Below are positions 8,902-18,342 of a stretch of DNA of 64,000 nucleotides, in pieces. How positions within the stretch are numbered: position 1 is the stretch's first letter; each line of letters starts with the position of its first letter. The translations under genes and the position numbers were made by a program. Source of the DNA: JAJDFU01 sp964640855 (GTDB lineage Bacteria; Bacteroidota; Bacteroidia; Chitinophagales; Saprospiraceae); NCBI GenBank assembly GCA_964640855.1, contig CAZXIX010000001.1, forward strand, positions 96,035 through 160,034, read 5' to 3'. Below the pieces are notes generated by a model. That model made no database searches. It was not told where the DNA came from and saw only the letters and a program-made list of their open reading frames with translations.

Positions 8902-9930
8902 ATGCTTTTCAAGACCATCATTACGGGCCGACTGCAATTTAACTCCGAGCGGAGTTACAACAATGCCTTGGAATTATACCTGCACAGGGGAGAAGTCTAT
9001 TACAAAAACGACATCGCCCTGAAAGCCGAAGAAGTTTTCGAAGACGAAACATTGGCCCTGGTCGTCCCCCGGCATATTTGTCAGTTATCGGAGAAGACCT
9101 GGAAGAGTACCATTCATTTGTTGGAATATACAGCTCAGTTTGCACTGTCGGGCATGATCGAGGCCTGGATGGTGGAGGATGGCAAAGCGCTTGATTACGC
9201 CTTCATTGAGCCCAAAAGCGACAAGCAGGCCGTGCAGTGTTTCCTCAAAGGGCGTCGTTATCTCAAGTTGGAGAGCAGCCCCGAGGAGGCTGTGGGTGAG
9301 TTTACCCGAGCCGTAAAAAAGTTCGGCAAACATGCAGCTGCATTCCTTTTCCGCGGAGACGCCTTTTTGAAAATGGGCCGTCTGGAAGAAGCCCGGGCGG
9401 ATTACGATCGCAGTCTGGAGCTCGATCCTCTGATTTCCTCTGCCCATCTGGGTTTGGGAAAGGTCTCCATGGCCGAAGAAAAATGGAAAGAGGCTATCGC
9501 TCATTTCACCCATGCCACCAAGCACAGTATTCCCCTGCAAAGTAAATACTGGGTGGCTCGCCGCCTGAAAGGAGAGAGCCATCTCGAGATCGACGAATTC
9601 GAGAAGGCATCTGTCGAATTCAAGTTCTTCACCAAACGCGGGTTCAAAGAGGGAGATCCCAACCATGCAGACCTCAAGAAAGTCTATTTCGACTACGGAA
9701 AGGCACTATTGGCCCTGGGTAAATACGAACAAGCCATACAAGCTTTTTCCGAATCCGCCTCTTACGAAGAAAAGTCAAACGTCACCGTCGAGCAGGATGA
9801 GTTGTTGATCTTGCGGGGATTGGCGCGCCAAAAAGCGGGTAGAGACGATTTCGAAACAGACTGGCGCAAGGCAGCGAAGAGCGGTTCGGCCCGGGCCAAG
9901 CAATTGTTGGCCAAAGCGGAAGCCGTCTGA
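8902..9930 (+). CDS. TPR-repeat protein
   Basis: 342 residues with no signal peptide, so probably cytoplasmic. The first 100 residues carry no motif I recognise. From about residue 110 there are tetratricopeptide repeats: one with GEFTRAVKKF, one with AAAFLFRGDAFLKMGRLEEA, then SAHLGLGKVSMAEEKWKEAI, and later VYFDYGKALLALGKYEQAI. TPRs are protein-protein interaction scaffolds, and no partner can be named. It stands alone between a 405-base gap and a hairpin before the PorE-like gene. Confidence 0.8.
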   Translation: MLFKTIITGRLQFNSERSYNNALELYLHRGEVYYKNDIALKAEEVFEDETLALVVPRHICQLSEKTWKSTIHLLEYTAQFALSGMIEAWMVEDGKALDYAFIEPKSDKQAVQCFLKGRRYLKLESSPEEAVGEFTRAVKKFGKHAAAFLFRGDAFLKMGRLEEARADYDRSLELDPLISSAHLGLGKVSMAEEKWKEAIAHFTHATKHSIPLQSKYWVARRLKGESHLEIDEFEKASVEFKFFTKRGFKEGDPNHADLKKVYFDYGKALLALGKYEQAIQAFSESASYEEKSNVTVEQDELLILRGLARQKAGRDDFETDWRKAAKSGSARAKQLLAKAEAV

Positions 9931-9950
9931 ATAAGAATTACCAAAAATTT

Positions 9951-9992
9951 AACGGCCGTTTCCCAATATCCGGAATCGGCCGTTCGTATTTT
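9951..9992 (+). terminator. Putative intrinsic terminator after the TPR gene
   Basis: AACGGCCG (9951-9958) pairs with CGGCCGTT (9977-9984). The intervening bases can extend the stem (TCC/GGA), and CGTATTTTC follows. It lies 20 bases after the TPR stop and ends just before the ATG at 10001, so it may also shape the leader of the next mRNA. The T-run is short. Confidence 0.5.
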
Positions 9993-10000
9993 CAGGATGT

Positions 10001-11938
10001 ATGGCTCGATGGTCTCTCCTTTTTTCGTTGGTCCTGGGATGCGTTGTGGCGGCTGCTCAACCCTATGTCACGATCGGTACCGCCAAGAGCAAAGCCGTCA
10101 AAGCCTACAACCAGTCTGTGGAATCCGGTATGGCAGGCCAATTTGAAGAAGCCCTGGATCAGCTGGAAAAAGCCCTAAAAGCAGAACCCACTTTTATCGA
10201 TGCCTTTATCCAGAAAGGGTCGGTCCTTTTTGATGCCCGCGAGTATCCGGAAGCGGCGGCGGCCTTTCGCCAGGCCCTGGATCTGGGGCCGGAGTATGAC
10301 TCTTTCGTGTGGTATCAGCTTGGGGTGACGCTCATGCGGATGGAAGCCTATGCCGAGGCGATTCCGGCCTTCCAACGATATTTGGCCAAACCCAACCTCC
10401 GGGATCGCTACCAGGGTAGAGCCCAGGGCTACCTTGAACAATGCCGTTTCTCCGCCGCCGCGATGGCGAATCCGGTGCCGTTCAAACCTCGCGAGCTCGG
10501 CGAGAATGTCAATACCGAAGATCCGGAGTACCTGCCCTCCATCACGGCGGACGGCAAGACCCTGGTTTTTACACGTGTCGTTCGAGGTCAGGAAGACTTG
10601 TATTTCAGTCGTTGGGAAACGGGCGATTGGGCTCAGGCTCAGCCCTTGCGAGAGCTCAACACTCCCTACAATGAAGGGGCCCATACGATTTCGGCAGACG
10701 GTCGGCTGCTTTTGTTCACTTCCTGCAATCGCGAAGACGGGGTGGGCCGGTGCGATCTCTATTTTTCCGCATTCCGGGGTGGAAAATGGACCCCTCCCCG
10801 GAATCTGGGCCAACCCGTGAATACTTCGGCCTGGGAGTCGCAACCCAGTCTTTCGGCCAATGGCCGGCAACTCTTTTTTGCCAGTGATCGGCCTGGCGGG
10901 CAAGGGCGCAACGATATCTGGGTCAGCGATCGGAATCCGGATGGCTCCTGGGGTAATCCCCGTCCCCTCTCCGACTCCATCAACACCGCGGGTATGGATC
11001 AATCCCCCTTCATCCACCCGGATGGGCAAACCCTCTATTTCATGTCGGATGGCCACCCCGGAATGGGACAGACCGACCTTTACTACAGCCGGCTCAGACC
11101 AGACGGGAAGTGGGGAAAACCGCAAAATATGGGCTACCCGATCAATACCATGGCAAACGAAGGGGCCCTTGTAGTCGGCCTATCCGGAGAGAAGGCTTAT
11201 TTCGCAACCGATCGGGCCGTCATCGCCGGGAGAGCCCCGGAAGGCAGAATACCCTACTCCAATATTTTTGAATTTGATCTCTATCCGGAGGCGCGACCCC
11301 GCCCCGTGACTTATTTGTTGGTGAGGGTATGGGATGCCCAAAGCGGTGCTCCCTTGCTTGCCCAGGCCGACGTGTTGGATCTGGAAGATCAGACCCTTTT
11401 TGCCAGCAGCACAACGGATGAGAATGGGGAACTCCTGGTTTGTTTGCCTGCCGGGAGGGACTATGCACTCAATGTCAACAAGAAAGACTATCTGTTTTAT
11501 TCGGAGAATTTTGCACTGACGGATTCCTTTTCCCTGAACCGGCCTTTTGAGGTGGAGGCGGCCCTGGAGCCCGTCGAATCCACCGTTGGCGAAGAGCGTA
11601 AGCCCATTGTGCTCCGAAATGTGTTCTTCGAAACCGGCTCGGCCGAACTTCTGCCCGAATCCCAAGGAGAACTGGATCGCCTGGTCCTTTTGCTGGAAGA
11701 AAACCCGGACATCCGGATCCGGATCAACGGGCATACGGACAATGTAGGCTCCGAAGAGGACAACCTGCGCCTTTCGGATGCTCGCGCGGCCTCGGTCCTG
11801 GCCTATCTCACCCGGGCAGGCATAGCCGGATCCCGTTTGGAGTCCCAGGGCTATGGCGAAACCCAACCCCTGGCAACCAATGAAACGCCGGCAGGGAGGA
11901 GACTCAATCGCAGAACCGAATTTGTAGTCCTCAAATAA
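10001..11938 (+). CDS. PorE-like T9SS protein: TPR, PD40 propeller, CRD, OmpA domain
   Basis: 645 residues with a signal peptide (MARWSLLFSLVLGCVVAAAQ). The domain order matches PorE: TPRs at about 30-125 (FEEALDQLEKALKAEPTF, AAAFRQALDLGPEYDS), a PD40 beta propeller at about 165-420 (SLSANGRQLFFASDRPGG, FIHPDGQTLYFMSDG), a carboxypeptidase-regulatory domain at about 435-515, and an OmpA-like domain at about 540-645 (VFFETGSAELLPES, INGHTDNVGSEEDN, ESQGYGETQPLA). PorE links the T9SS outer-membrane ring to peptidoglycan. Several paralogs of this architecture exist per genome, so orthology to PorE itself is not certain. Its 3' end overlaps the convergent DUF58 gene by 8 bases. Confidence 0.85.
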   Translation: MARWSLLFSLVLGCVVAAAQPYVTIGTAKSKAVKAYNQSVESGMAGQFEEALDQLEKALKAEPTFIDAFIQKGSVLFDAREYPEAAAAFRQALDLGPEYDSFVWYQLGVTLMRMEAYAEAIPAFQRYLAKPNLRDRYQGRAQGYLEQCRFSAAAMANPVPFKPRELGENVNTEDPEYLPSITADGKTLVFTRVVRGQEDLYFSRWETGDWAQAQPLRELNTPYNEGAHTISADGRLLLFTSCNREDGVGRCDLYFSAFRGGKWTPPRNLGQPVNTSAWESQPSLSANGRQLFFASDRPGGQGRNDIWVSDRNPDGSWGNPRPLSDSINTAGMDQSPFIHPDGQTLYFMSDGHPGMGQTDLYYSRLRPDGKWGKPQNMGYPINTMANEGALVVGLSGEKAYFATDRAVIAGRAPEGRIPYSNIFEFDLYPEARPRPVTYLLVRVWDAQSGAPLLAQADVLDLEDQTLFASSTTDENGELLVCLPAGRDYALNVNKKDYLFYSENFALTDSFSLNRPFEVEAALEPVESTVGEERKPIVLRNVFFETGSAELLPESQGELDRLVLLLEENPDIRIRINGHTDNVGSEEDNLRLSDARAASVLAYLTRAGIAGSRLESQGYGETQPLATNETPAGRRLNRRTEFVVLK

Positions 11939-13256
11939 GCCCCCGGGATTTTAATTCCAGGTATTTATTGATGGTGGCGATAGACAATCCCTCCGGCCGA
12001 GATAAGACGGATTGAATCCCGTACTGCCGGAGCTTCTGCACCATCTGATTCTTCTCTTCGAGGAAATTCCTCGCCACGGTTTGTTGATAAATGTCCAGGG
12101 TCGTCTGGGCTTCCTTCTCCGCGAAGGCCTTGATCTGTGTGTTCTCAAAAAAGATGACCACGAGCAAGTGGGTGTGGTTGATCCGGCGCAGGATGGGTAA
12201 TACCCGCTCCAGGGCGTACATACTTTCAAAATTGGAAAACAAGAGGAGTAGGCTGCGCCCGGAGATCAGTTTTCGGGCTGCGAAATACAACAACTCATAA
12301 TTGGCCTCCAGATCCCGCTCCTTTTCCCGATACAGAGCCTGGAGGATCTTCTGAAGCTGAACCGGCCGGTTTTCGGCTTTCAGGGTGGTACCGATTTTGT
12401 CCGAAAAGGTGATCAAACCGGCCTTGTCGTGTTTCTGCAGCGCGATATTGGAAATCACCAGGGTGCTATTGATGGCATATTCCATCAGGCTCATTCCGTC
12501 GAAGGGAAGCCGCATGACCCGGCTTTTATCAATCAGGCAATAGACTTGCTGAGCTCTTTCGTCTTCGTATTGATTGACCATGAGGGAATGCCGCCTGCTG
12601 CTGGCCTTCCAGTTAATGCTGCGGTAGTCATCCCCCCGGACGTACTCCTTGATCTGTTCGAATTCGTAAGAGTGCCCGATGCGGCGAAGGCGCTTGATCC
12701 CCTTCTGCTGGGTGAAGCGGTCAAAAGCATACAGTTCCAACTGCTTCATTTGCAGAACGGAAGGGAAAACGGCAATCTCTGCTTCCCCTGCAGCAGCTAT
12801 CCGTCTTTCGATCAGGCCGATGGGGCTGGTGATGAAAAGCCAAAGCTTTCCAAAGCCGTAATTTCCCCTTTCAACGGGCCGGACCCGATAAGTCAGCCGG
12901 GCCTCCTCGTATGGCGCCAGGCTACAGTATTTCGAGAAATCTCGGATTTGCAGCTCTTCCGGCAATTCGTCAAGCAGAGTAACGCCCAGTTTGAGGTTGC
13001 TCCGATTGCGTAGGCCCAATTCCACCCTATTCTCGTCTCCCAGCGAAAATTGCCGGGGTAATTTGCGATAGGCTTCCACCGGTTCCTTCGGGCTGAACAG
13101 CAAAAACGAATCCGCCAGGACCAACGCCAGAGACAGGAAGAACAGGGCGACCACAAAAGGATAGAGCGGTGCCCAGAAAAAGCTGAACGCGAACAGGATG
13201 GCAATGGCGCCAAAGAGATGAAAGAACCGGCTGCTCAGATACAAGGAGAACCGCAT
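11931..13256 (-). CDS. DUF58 domain protein
   Basis: 441 residues. Two hydrophobic segments lie at the N terminus (about 10-50, FHLFGAIAILFAF and LYPFVVALFFLSLALVLA). The DUF58 core (VWA-like fold) has the signature IGHSYEFEQIKEYVRGDDYR then INWKASSRR at about 200-230. DUF58 proteins are usually partnered with a MoxR AAA+ ATPase, and here the moxR gene lies 12 bases upstream in the same operon. A role in metal-protein maturation or envelope stress is suggested for such pairs but not established for this one. Last gene of the five-gene minus-strand operon. Confidence 0.9.
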   Translation of the reverse strand: MRFSLYLSSRFFHLFGAIAILFAFSFFWAPLYPFVVALFFLSLALVLADSFLLFSPKEPVEAYRKLPRQFSLGDENRVELGLRNRSNLKLGVTLLDELPEELQIRDFSKYCSLAPYEEARLTYRVRPVERGNYGFGKLWLFITSPIGLIERRIAAAGEAEIAVFPSVLQMKQLELYAFDRFTQQKGIKRLRRIGHSYEFEQIKEYVRGDDYRSINWKASSRRHSLMVNQYEDERAQQVYCLIDKSRVMRLPFDGMSLMEYAINSTLVISNIALQKHDKAGLITFSDKIGTTLKAENRPVQLQKILQALYREKERDLEANYELLYFAARKLISGRSLLLLFSNFESMYALERVLPILRRINHTHLLVVIFFENTQIKAFAEKEAQTTLDIYQQTVARNFLEEKNQMVQKLRQYGIQSVLSRPEGLSIATINKYLELKSRGLI

Positions 13257-13268
13257 ATTGACCTTTTC

Positions 13269-14294
13269 TTAGCGAGGTACTTCTATGGATTGCAGGATGG
13301 TCTCAATGACGTCTCGCCCACTGAAGCCTTCCATTTCCCGTTCCGGGGTAAGAATGATCCGATGGTTGAGCACCGGGAAGACGACTCGCCGGATGTCATC
13401 CGGAGTGACAAAATTCCGACCAGCGAAAGCAGCCATTACCTTGCTCATCCGCAAAATGGAAAGGGATGCCCGGGGAGACGCCCCGAGGAAGAGGTCGGGA
13501 TGCGTTCGGGTCTGAACAACGATCCGGGCAATGTAGTCCAGCAACTCCTCCCGGATGAACACCTTTTCGATGAGAGTGCGACAGCTTTCAATCTCTTGAG
13601 GCGAGAATACAGCTCGCACCTCCTGGGCGATCCGCCGGCTGAAATCCTCTCGAAAGCGTTTCAAAATGGCTTTCTCCTCATCCAACTCGGGATAGTCGAG
13701 CAGGATTTTCAACAGAAATCGGTCGAGCTGTGCCTCGGGCAGTTTGTAGGTCCCTTCCTGCTCGATGGGGTTTTGGGTCGCAATGACGAAAAAAGGGAAT
13801 TCCAGCGGATAGGTCTGCCCGTCTATGGTCACCTGCTGTTCTTCCATGACTTCAAACAGGGCGGCCTGGGTTTTGGCCGGTGCCCGGTTGATCTCGTCGA
13901 TCAGGATCACGTTGGAGAAGATCGGGCCCCGGTTGAAGAAAAATTCGGAGTTCTTCATGTTGAAAACCGTCGTGCCGAGCACGTCGCTGGGCATTAAGTC
14001 AGGCGTAAACTGGATTCGATTGAAATCCACCTCCAGCGTTTGAGCCATCAATTTGGCAATAAGGGTTTTGGCAATTCCGGGAACCCCTTCCAGCAATACG
14101 TGGCCTCCGGCAAAGAGGGCGGCAAGAATCAGATCGATCACCTTTTCCTGGCCGATGACCACTTTGCCGATCTCTTTTCTGACCCGCTGCGCCGCTATCT
14201 GGACCAGGCTGACATCCGGGCCGTGATCGGGTGCTTCGGTCGGGTTGGGGCTCTCGGGGATCTGGGGATATTCTTGTTTGGGTTGTTCTTCCAT
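13269..14294 (-). CDS. MoxR-family AAA+ ATPase
   Basis: About 341 residues from the ATG at 14294. A TTG at 14324 would extend it by 10 residues into the previous gene. Walker A is GVPGIAKT, Walker B is ILIDEINRAP, and the family stretches ATQNPIEQEGTY and LPEAQLDRF follow, so the ATPase is complete. MoxR proteins act as chaperone-like ATPases with a VWA/DUF58 partner, which is encoded directly downstream. Cytoplasmic, with no membrane segment. Confidence 0.95.
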   Translation of the reverse strand: MEEQPKQEYPQIPESPNPTEAPDHGPDVSLVQIAAQRVRKEIGKVVIGQEKVIDLILAALFAGGHVLLEGVPGIAKTLIAKLMAQTLEVDFNRIQFTPDLMPSDVLGTTVFNMKNSEFFFNRGPIFSNVILIDEINRAPAKTQAALFEVMEEQQVTIDGQTYPLEFPFFVIATQNPIEQEGTYKLPEAQLDRFLLKILLDYPELDEEKAILKRFREDFSRRIAQEVRAVFSPQEIESCRTLIEKVFIREELLDYIARIVVQTRTHPDLFLGASPRASLSILRMSKVMAAFAGRNFVTPDDIRRVVFPVLNHRIILTPEREMEGFSGRDVIETILQSIEVPR

Positions 14295-14314
14295 GGTTTT
14301 TGTTTTCGGGCCGG

Positions 14315-15580
14315 CTATCTGCAAGTTCGGTAAAAATGCTCCAGCAGCTGGTGGTATTCGCCCAGTTTTTCCTCTCTCACATAGTTGGCCTCCTCAACGG
14401 CCACACTCATGCTTCGGATCTTTTCGAGTTCTTCCATGGGCACTCCTGAAATGGACTCCAGCTCGGGGAGTTTTTCCCTTCCGAGCCTGCGCCATTTCAG
14501 GCCGTACCGGCTGCGCAAAAAGGCAAGAAAAAGCCGGGATTTCTGCTGGCAAAGCTGTTTGTGGTTTTGCTGCAAAAAATAGAGGCGCCCAATGGTGGAT
14601 ATGAACTCCAGGGAGGTGTTGGCATTGGCCTCGCGCACGGGAATGATCCGCTGCCTCCTTCGGGTCCGGAACAGCAGATAAAACAGACCTAGGCCCAGCA
14701 GAATATACCAAGCCCAGGCAAGGGAAGGCTGGCTGAGGACGTATTGTAACGGGCTTTCCGCCTGGATGGTCTGGTTGGGCGCCTGATAATTATCGTTCAT
14801 CCGCCGGCCTACCCGCTCGGGAACCTTGCTGAAATCGTCCCAGTAAAGCGGACCGTCGGGAAGATAGGAAAACAAAGCCTCCGCATATTCGAGATTGGTC
14901 TCCTTCACAAGGGAGAAGTTGCTCAGGGCTACCGGGCTGGTGTGCAAATAAAAGGTCCCCTTCCCATAAGGAACCGATGCAAAATTGATGAATTCATCAT
15001 TGATCCTCCCTAGGGACTCAAAGGCATTGGAAGACTCACAGAAATAGGCATCCCCGATGAAGGTCCAGTTGTAGACCAGCGTGTCCTGCCGCCGTTGATA
15101 GTGCTGAGAGACGGGAGGCTTATTGCCAACGCTCAGTGTTACCTCGCGATCCAGGAAAAAGTCGTAGTCGTTCCAGTAAAGATCGTTGCATTCATAATAA
15201 TAGAGGTGAAACATCAGGTCATACGGAATGGTCTTGCTTGAGATCAGGGCTGTATTTCCGGCCGATACGAAATTCAGGAGGGCAGCCAGGTCAAGGCTGT
15301 CCATATAGATGGCCTGCCCTACGAAAACATAGGAGGCGTTTTGGGATTGCTCCGGAAGAATTCCGCGAAGCGAATCGGTCAGATCAGTCAATTTTTCCTC
15401 TCCGGCGAAATCTTCCAGCAATTCGTGCAGAAAATAAGTTCCGTAAGGGTCCTTCTTGTCGGCGAGGTAGTGTTCCCGCCAGGAATACCGCCTCTGTTGC
15501 CGGGTAAAAAGCCAGACGACCAGTAAAACGGCGGCCGCGGCCAACAACGCGATAAGTGCTATTTTCCTTCGGCTTTTCAC
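14315..15580 (-). CDS. DUF4350-like membrane protein
   Basis: 421 residues with an N-terminal membrane anchor (IALIALLAAAAVLLVVWLF) and a second one at about residues 285-305 (WAWYILLGLGLFYLLF). The region between them would be extracytoplasmic and resembles DUF4350, including YGTYFLHELLEDF near residue 50. The start is GTG at 15580 in a 4-base GTGA overlap with the DUF4129 gene, which implies translational coupling. Membership in the MoxR/DUF58 operon supports the family call. Molecular function is unknown. Confidence 0.8.
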   Translation of the reverse strand: MKSRRKIALIALLAAAAVLLVVWLFTRQQRRYSWREHYLADKKDPYGTYFLHELLEDFAGEEKLTDLTDSLRGILPEQSQNASYVFVGQAIYMDSLDLAALLNFVSAGNTALISSKTIPYDLMFHLYYYECNDLYWNDYDFFLDREVTLSVGNKPPVSQHYQRRQDTLVYNWTFIGDAYFCESSNAFESLGRINDEFINFASVPYGKGTFYLHTSPVALSNFSLVKETNLEYAEALFSYLPDGPLYWDDFSKVPERVGRRMNDNYQAPNQTIQAESPLQYVLSQPSLAWAWYILLGLGLFYLLFRTRRRQRIIPVREANANTSLEFISTIGRLYFLQQNHKQLCQQKSRLFLAFLRSRYGLKWRRLGREKLPELESISGVPMEELEKIRSMSVAVEEANYVREEKLGEYHQLLEHFYRTCR

Positions 15581-16320
15581 GACAGGTCGGGGATTTTTAC
15601 TTTTTCAGCTCGTATGCGTTCCAGAAAACGCTCGAAAACCGGAGCGGTTTCTTCAAATTCGGCCTGACCCAGTTTGACCGACCCGTACCACAGTCGGTCG
15701 AAAGTCTGGGTGACCTGCCGGAAGGTATTTCGCAGCGGTTCTTCTATTTCGCCGAGGTATTCCCAATTGGTTTTATCCTTCTTCCATTGAATAAAACGGC
15801 GTTCGCTCAGGCTTTGCAGGATCTGCAGGTAATAAAGCCGGATGGCCCACAGATACTCCTCCTGCTCCAGGGCCTCCCGGAGAAGAGGGTCCAGATCGGC
15901 TTCCATCAGATTTTCCTCCAATTCTTCCGGATCGTTAAAATCAAAGCTCTTTTTCTTCACCTTCCTGTCTCGAACGCCCGAGTTGGCATCGATGAGGGTT
16001 TTCACGAACAATGCCAGCACGATCATTAGGGCCACAATGGCCATAATCTTGATCGCCGTGCTCAGCGTGGAGGATATAGGCGAAGGGCTTTCCAATCGCT
16101 CCCGTTCGCCTTCACCGCTGCCCGACCCATCGGCATCCTCGGGTTCTTCCGTAAGCTCATCTGCCGGTTCGAGATAATCGACCTCCCTGACCATTTCCTC
16201 CCACCTGGCCCGATCGAAATTTCGATCTTCCTGACCCGCAAGCCGGGGGCTGAAGGGGAACAGGAGGCTCACCGCCAGCAGGATACTTCCCAAATTCAGT
16301 TTTTGACGCAGATTCGGCAT
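15577..16320 (-). CDS. DUF4129 domain protein
   Basis: 247 residues: an N-terminal hydrophobic signal (LGSILLAVSLLFPF), an acidic/Ser-rich linker (about 50-80, EEPEDADGSGSGEGERE), a transmembrane helix at about 93-113 (IMAIVALMIVLALFVKTLI), then a cytoplasmic C-terminal domain with the DUF4129 pattern LLREALEQEEYLWAIRLYYL and FDRLWYGSVKL. The start codon follows the SpoIIM stop with no spacing, and the stop overlaps the next start by 4 bases. Function is unknown beyond being a regular member of MoxR/DUF58 operons. Confidence 0.85.
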   Translation of the reverse strand: MPNLRQKLNLGSILLAVSLLFPFSPRLAGQEDRNFDRARWEEMVREVDYLEPADELTEEPEDADGSGSGEGERERLESPSPISSTLSTAIKIMAIVALMIVLALFVKTLIDANSGVRDRKVKKKSFDFNDPEELEENLMEADLDPLLREALEQEEYLWAIRLYYLQILQSLSERRFIQWKKDKTNWEYLGEIEEPLRNTFRQVTQTFDRLWYGSVKLGQAEFEETAPVFERFLERIRAEKVKIPDLS

Positions 16321-18180
16321 TCACTCTTCGGTTTCCATTCCCCGGATCGTTTTTTTCAATCCGATGGCTTCTATTTTCTTTCTCAGGTTCGGGCAATCCC
16401 GGATTTCCAGCAAGCTAAAGTAGGTCAAACCAACCGACAGAGCGAAGGCAACCAGGATGAGATAAAGCATAAAGACATAAACAAAGGTGAGCCAAATCGT
16501 AGCCAGCTCATTCATCCTTTCCTGACTCAAGGCTACTACCCAGCTCAGCAAATTCACGTAGCCTCTTACCAAGGGACTGTCCACCAGGTTAAAAAGGGTG
16601 AACCCGAATAGAAGGATGATGAGGAAAATGCCGACTACCCGGCTCGGACTGACGAACAGAAGCGATATGCTGTTGCCCAGGGAGCGAAGGGGATTACCCG
16701 CATCGACCTGGGCCGTAAATGCCCAGAGCAAGATCGGGGGGAATCCCAGCATAACGCCCATCAGGGAAAGGGTAGGGGAAAAATACAGCAGGGCGCTCAG
16801 GGCGAATGCCGGAGGTGCGACCACGAGCAGGGAGCGCATATTCGGAAACGAACCCGTAAAGCGTTCGGGCTCTGCCTCGGTGAGCAATATATGGTGGGTG
16901 CTTGCCAGCAGGATGGTGAAAAGGATCCCATTAGCGATAGGAAGCCAGGGTACAACCGCCAGCCTGAAAAATTGAACCATGTTTCGCAGAGTGCCGAAGA
17001 CCTCGGAAGGGTAGAAAAAAGTCTCGCTGGGCAAATTGTAGCTGCTCAGGAAAGCAAAGGTAGAGAAGGCAGCGGCCATCAGCAGGCAAATCCGGATCAG
17101 ATAGCCCAGATGCCTGCGAAACACCACAAACAATTTGCTGAACACCTCGCCCGAACTCAGGATCTGGCCGAAGTCGATCCCCTTTTGAGCATCCAACTGG
17201 AGGGAGGATGCCCGGGTGTAGGGGCTGTCGTCTCTTCGGGCCCGATACACGGGATAAAAAACGAAATAAAACAGGACAAACAGCAAGCTGAGGCCAATGC
17301 AGGCTGCCCGAAGCAAGTCGGGCGCTTCCGTATACCGGGTGAAATACCCCTCGATAAAACCGGCCACTAAAAAGAGAGGGAGCGTGCCCAACAGGATTTT
17401 CAGTCCCCTGCGACCAGATCGCTGAAAGGCCTGCAGGCGCGAATAAGTACCCGGGAATGCCAGCCCTCGGCCCATGGTCAAGCCCGCAGCGCCTGCGATC
17501 ACAATGGCCGATATTTCCAGGGTGCCGTGCATCCAGATCGTCAGGAAAGATTCCCGCAAGAGCCCCTGCTCCATAAAGAAATACTGAAAAGCACCGACCA
17601 TGATGCCGTTGTGGACCAAAATGACCAGGGTGCCGATCAGAAATAAAGCGCCCATCAGAAAGGTGCGCAAGGCTACCAGCATATTGTTGAGCGTGATACC
17701 CAGGAACATTTGGAATTCGCCTTTGCTCTTGTAAACCTTCATGGGATCACCCGACTCAATATTAGCCTGGGTCATCTCCACATAGGCATCTCCCATGATG
17801 ATAGCCGGAAATTCCGGGTCCATGCGCGAAGACAAGGCGCCGATCAGCATGGCCAGAGCGAAGACCAGGAACGATAGCCGAAAATCGGTTCGCGACTCGT
17901 ATACCAGAAGCGGAAGCTCTTCGGACCAGAACTTTCTGAAGTTCCTTCCACCGCTGCGCGCATTTTTGTAAATGCGCGAAAAGATCTGTTGCGCCAGACC
18001 GTTCAGGTAGACCCGGACCGAGCGGTTGGGGTAAAAAGTCCGGGAATAAGATAGATCGTCGGTGATTTGGATGAACAGCCGGTTGAGCTTCTCAACATCA
18101 GGGCGATGGCCTTTTTTCAGCTCGCGTTCGAAGTCTTCCCACTTTTCTTTATTCTGTTCGATGAACTTGGTTTCGCGCAT
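16321..18180 (-). CDS. SpoIIM-family membrane protein with extra C-terminal membrane domain
   Basis: 619 residues, about twice the usual length of the stand-alone SpoIIM-like protein in this operon. Residues 1-325 match the stage II sporulation protein M family: FIEQNKEKWEDFE at the start, YPNRSVRVYLN near 55, membrane helices, and HGTLEISAIVIAGAAGL at about 215. Residues about 335-600 add five or so further hydrophobic helices that I cannot assign. The organism is not expected to sporulate, so the name reflects homology only. It is the first gene of the SpoIIM-DUF4129-DUF4350-MoxR-DUF58 operon and diverges from the RDD gene across 162 bases. Confidence 0.85.
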   Translation of the reverse strand: MRETKFIEQNKEKWEDFERELKKGHRPDVEKLNRLFIQITDDLSYSRTFYPNRSVRVYLNGLAQQIFSRIYKNARSGGRNFRKFWSEELPLLVYESRTDFRLSFLVFALAMLIGALSSRMDPEFPAIIMGDAYVEMTQANIESGDPMKVYKSKGEFQMFLGITLNNMLVALRTFLMGALFLIGTLVILVHNGIMVGAFQYFFMEQGLLRESFLTIWMHGTLEISAIVIAGAAGLTMGRGLAFPGTYSRLQAFQRSGRRGLKILLGTLPLFLVAGFIEGYFTRYTEAPDLLRAACIGLSLLFVLFYFVFYPVYRARRDDSPYTRASSLQLDAQKGIDFGQILSSGEVFSKLFVVFRRHLGYLIRICLLMAAAFSTFAFLSSYNLPSETFFYPSEVFGTLRNMVQFFRLAVVPWLPIANGILFTILLASTHHILLTEAEPERFTGSFPNMRSLLVVAPPAFALSALLYFSPTLSLMGVMLGFPPILLWAFTAQVDAGNPLRSLGNSISLLFVSPSRVVGIFLIILLFGFTLFNLVDSPLVRGYVNLLSWVVALSQERMNELATIWLTFVYVFMLYLILVAFALSVGLTYFSLLEIRDCPNLRKKIEAIGLKKTIRGMETEE

Positions 18181-18273
18181 GGCCGAAAAGACCCGGAAGG
18201 GATCTCGTTTTATTGAATAAGAAGACAGAAGGCTTTATATCCGGAAAAGTCTTTTTTATGATTCCCGCCAGCC

Positions 18274-18281
18274 TACTTTTG
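18274..18281 (+). promoter_or_regulatory. Bacteroidota -7 box for the RDD gene
   Basis: TACTTTTG matches TAnnTTTG, 61 bases before the RDD start. An upstream T-rich stretch (18251-18257) is at the distance of a weak -33 element. Confidence 0.55.
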
Positions 18282-18342
18282 CAAAATGAGTATTATATAA
18301 AAACGTTCCAACAAAGGAAAGGGACAACAGTCTTCTTTTAGT

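Noticed and set aside
8678..8902. 74-codon open frame ending at the TPR gene start
   Set aside because: Weak start, no ribosome-binding site or motif, and odd composition; treated as intergenic.
18256..18342. Search for a riboswitch before the RDD gene
   Set aside because: Only 60 or so leader bases, no conserved aptamer-like pattern seen.
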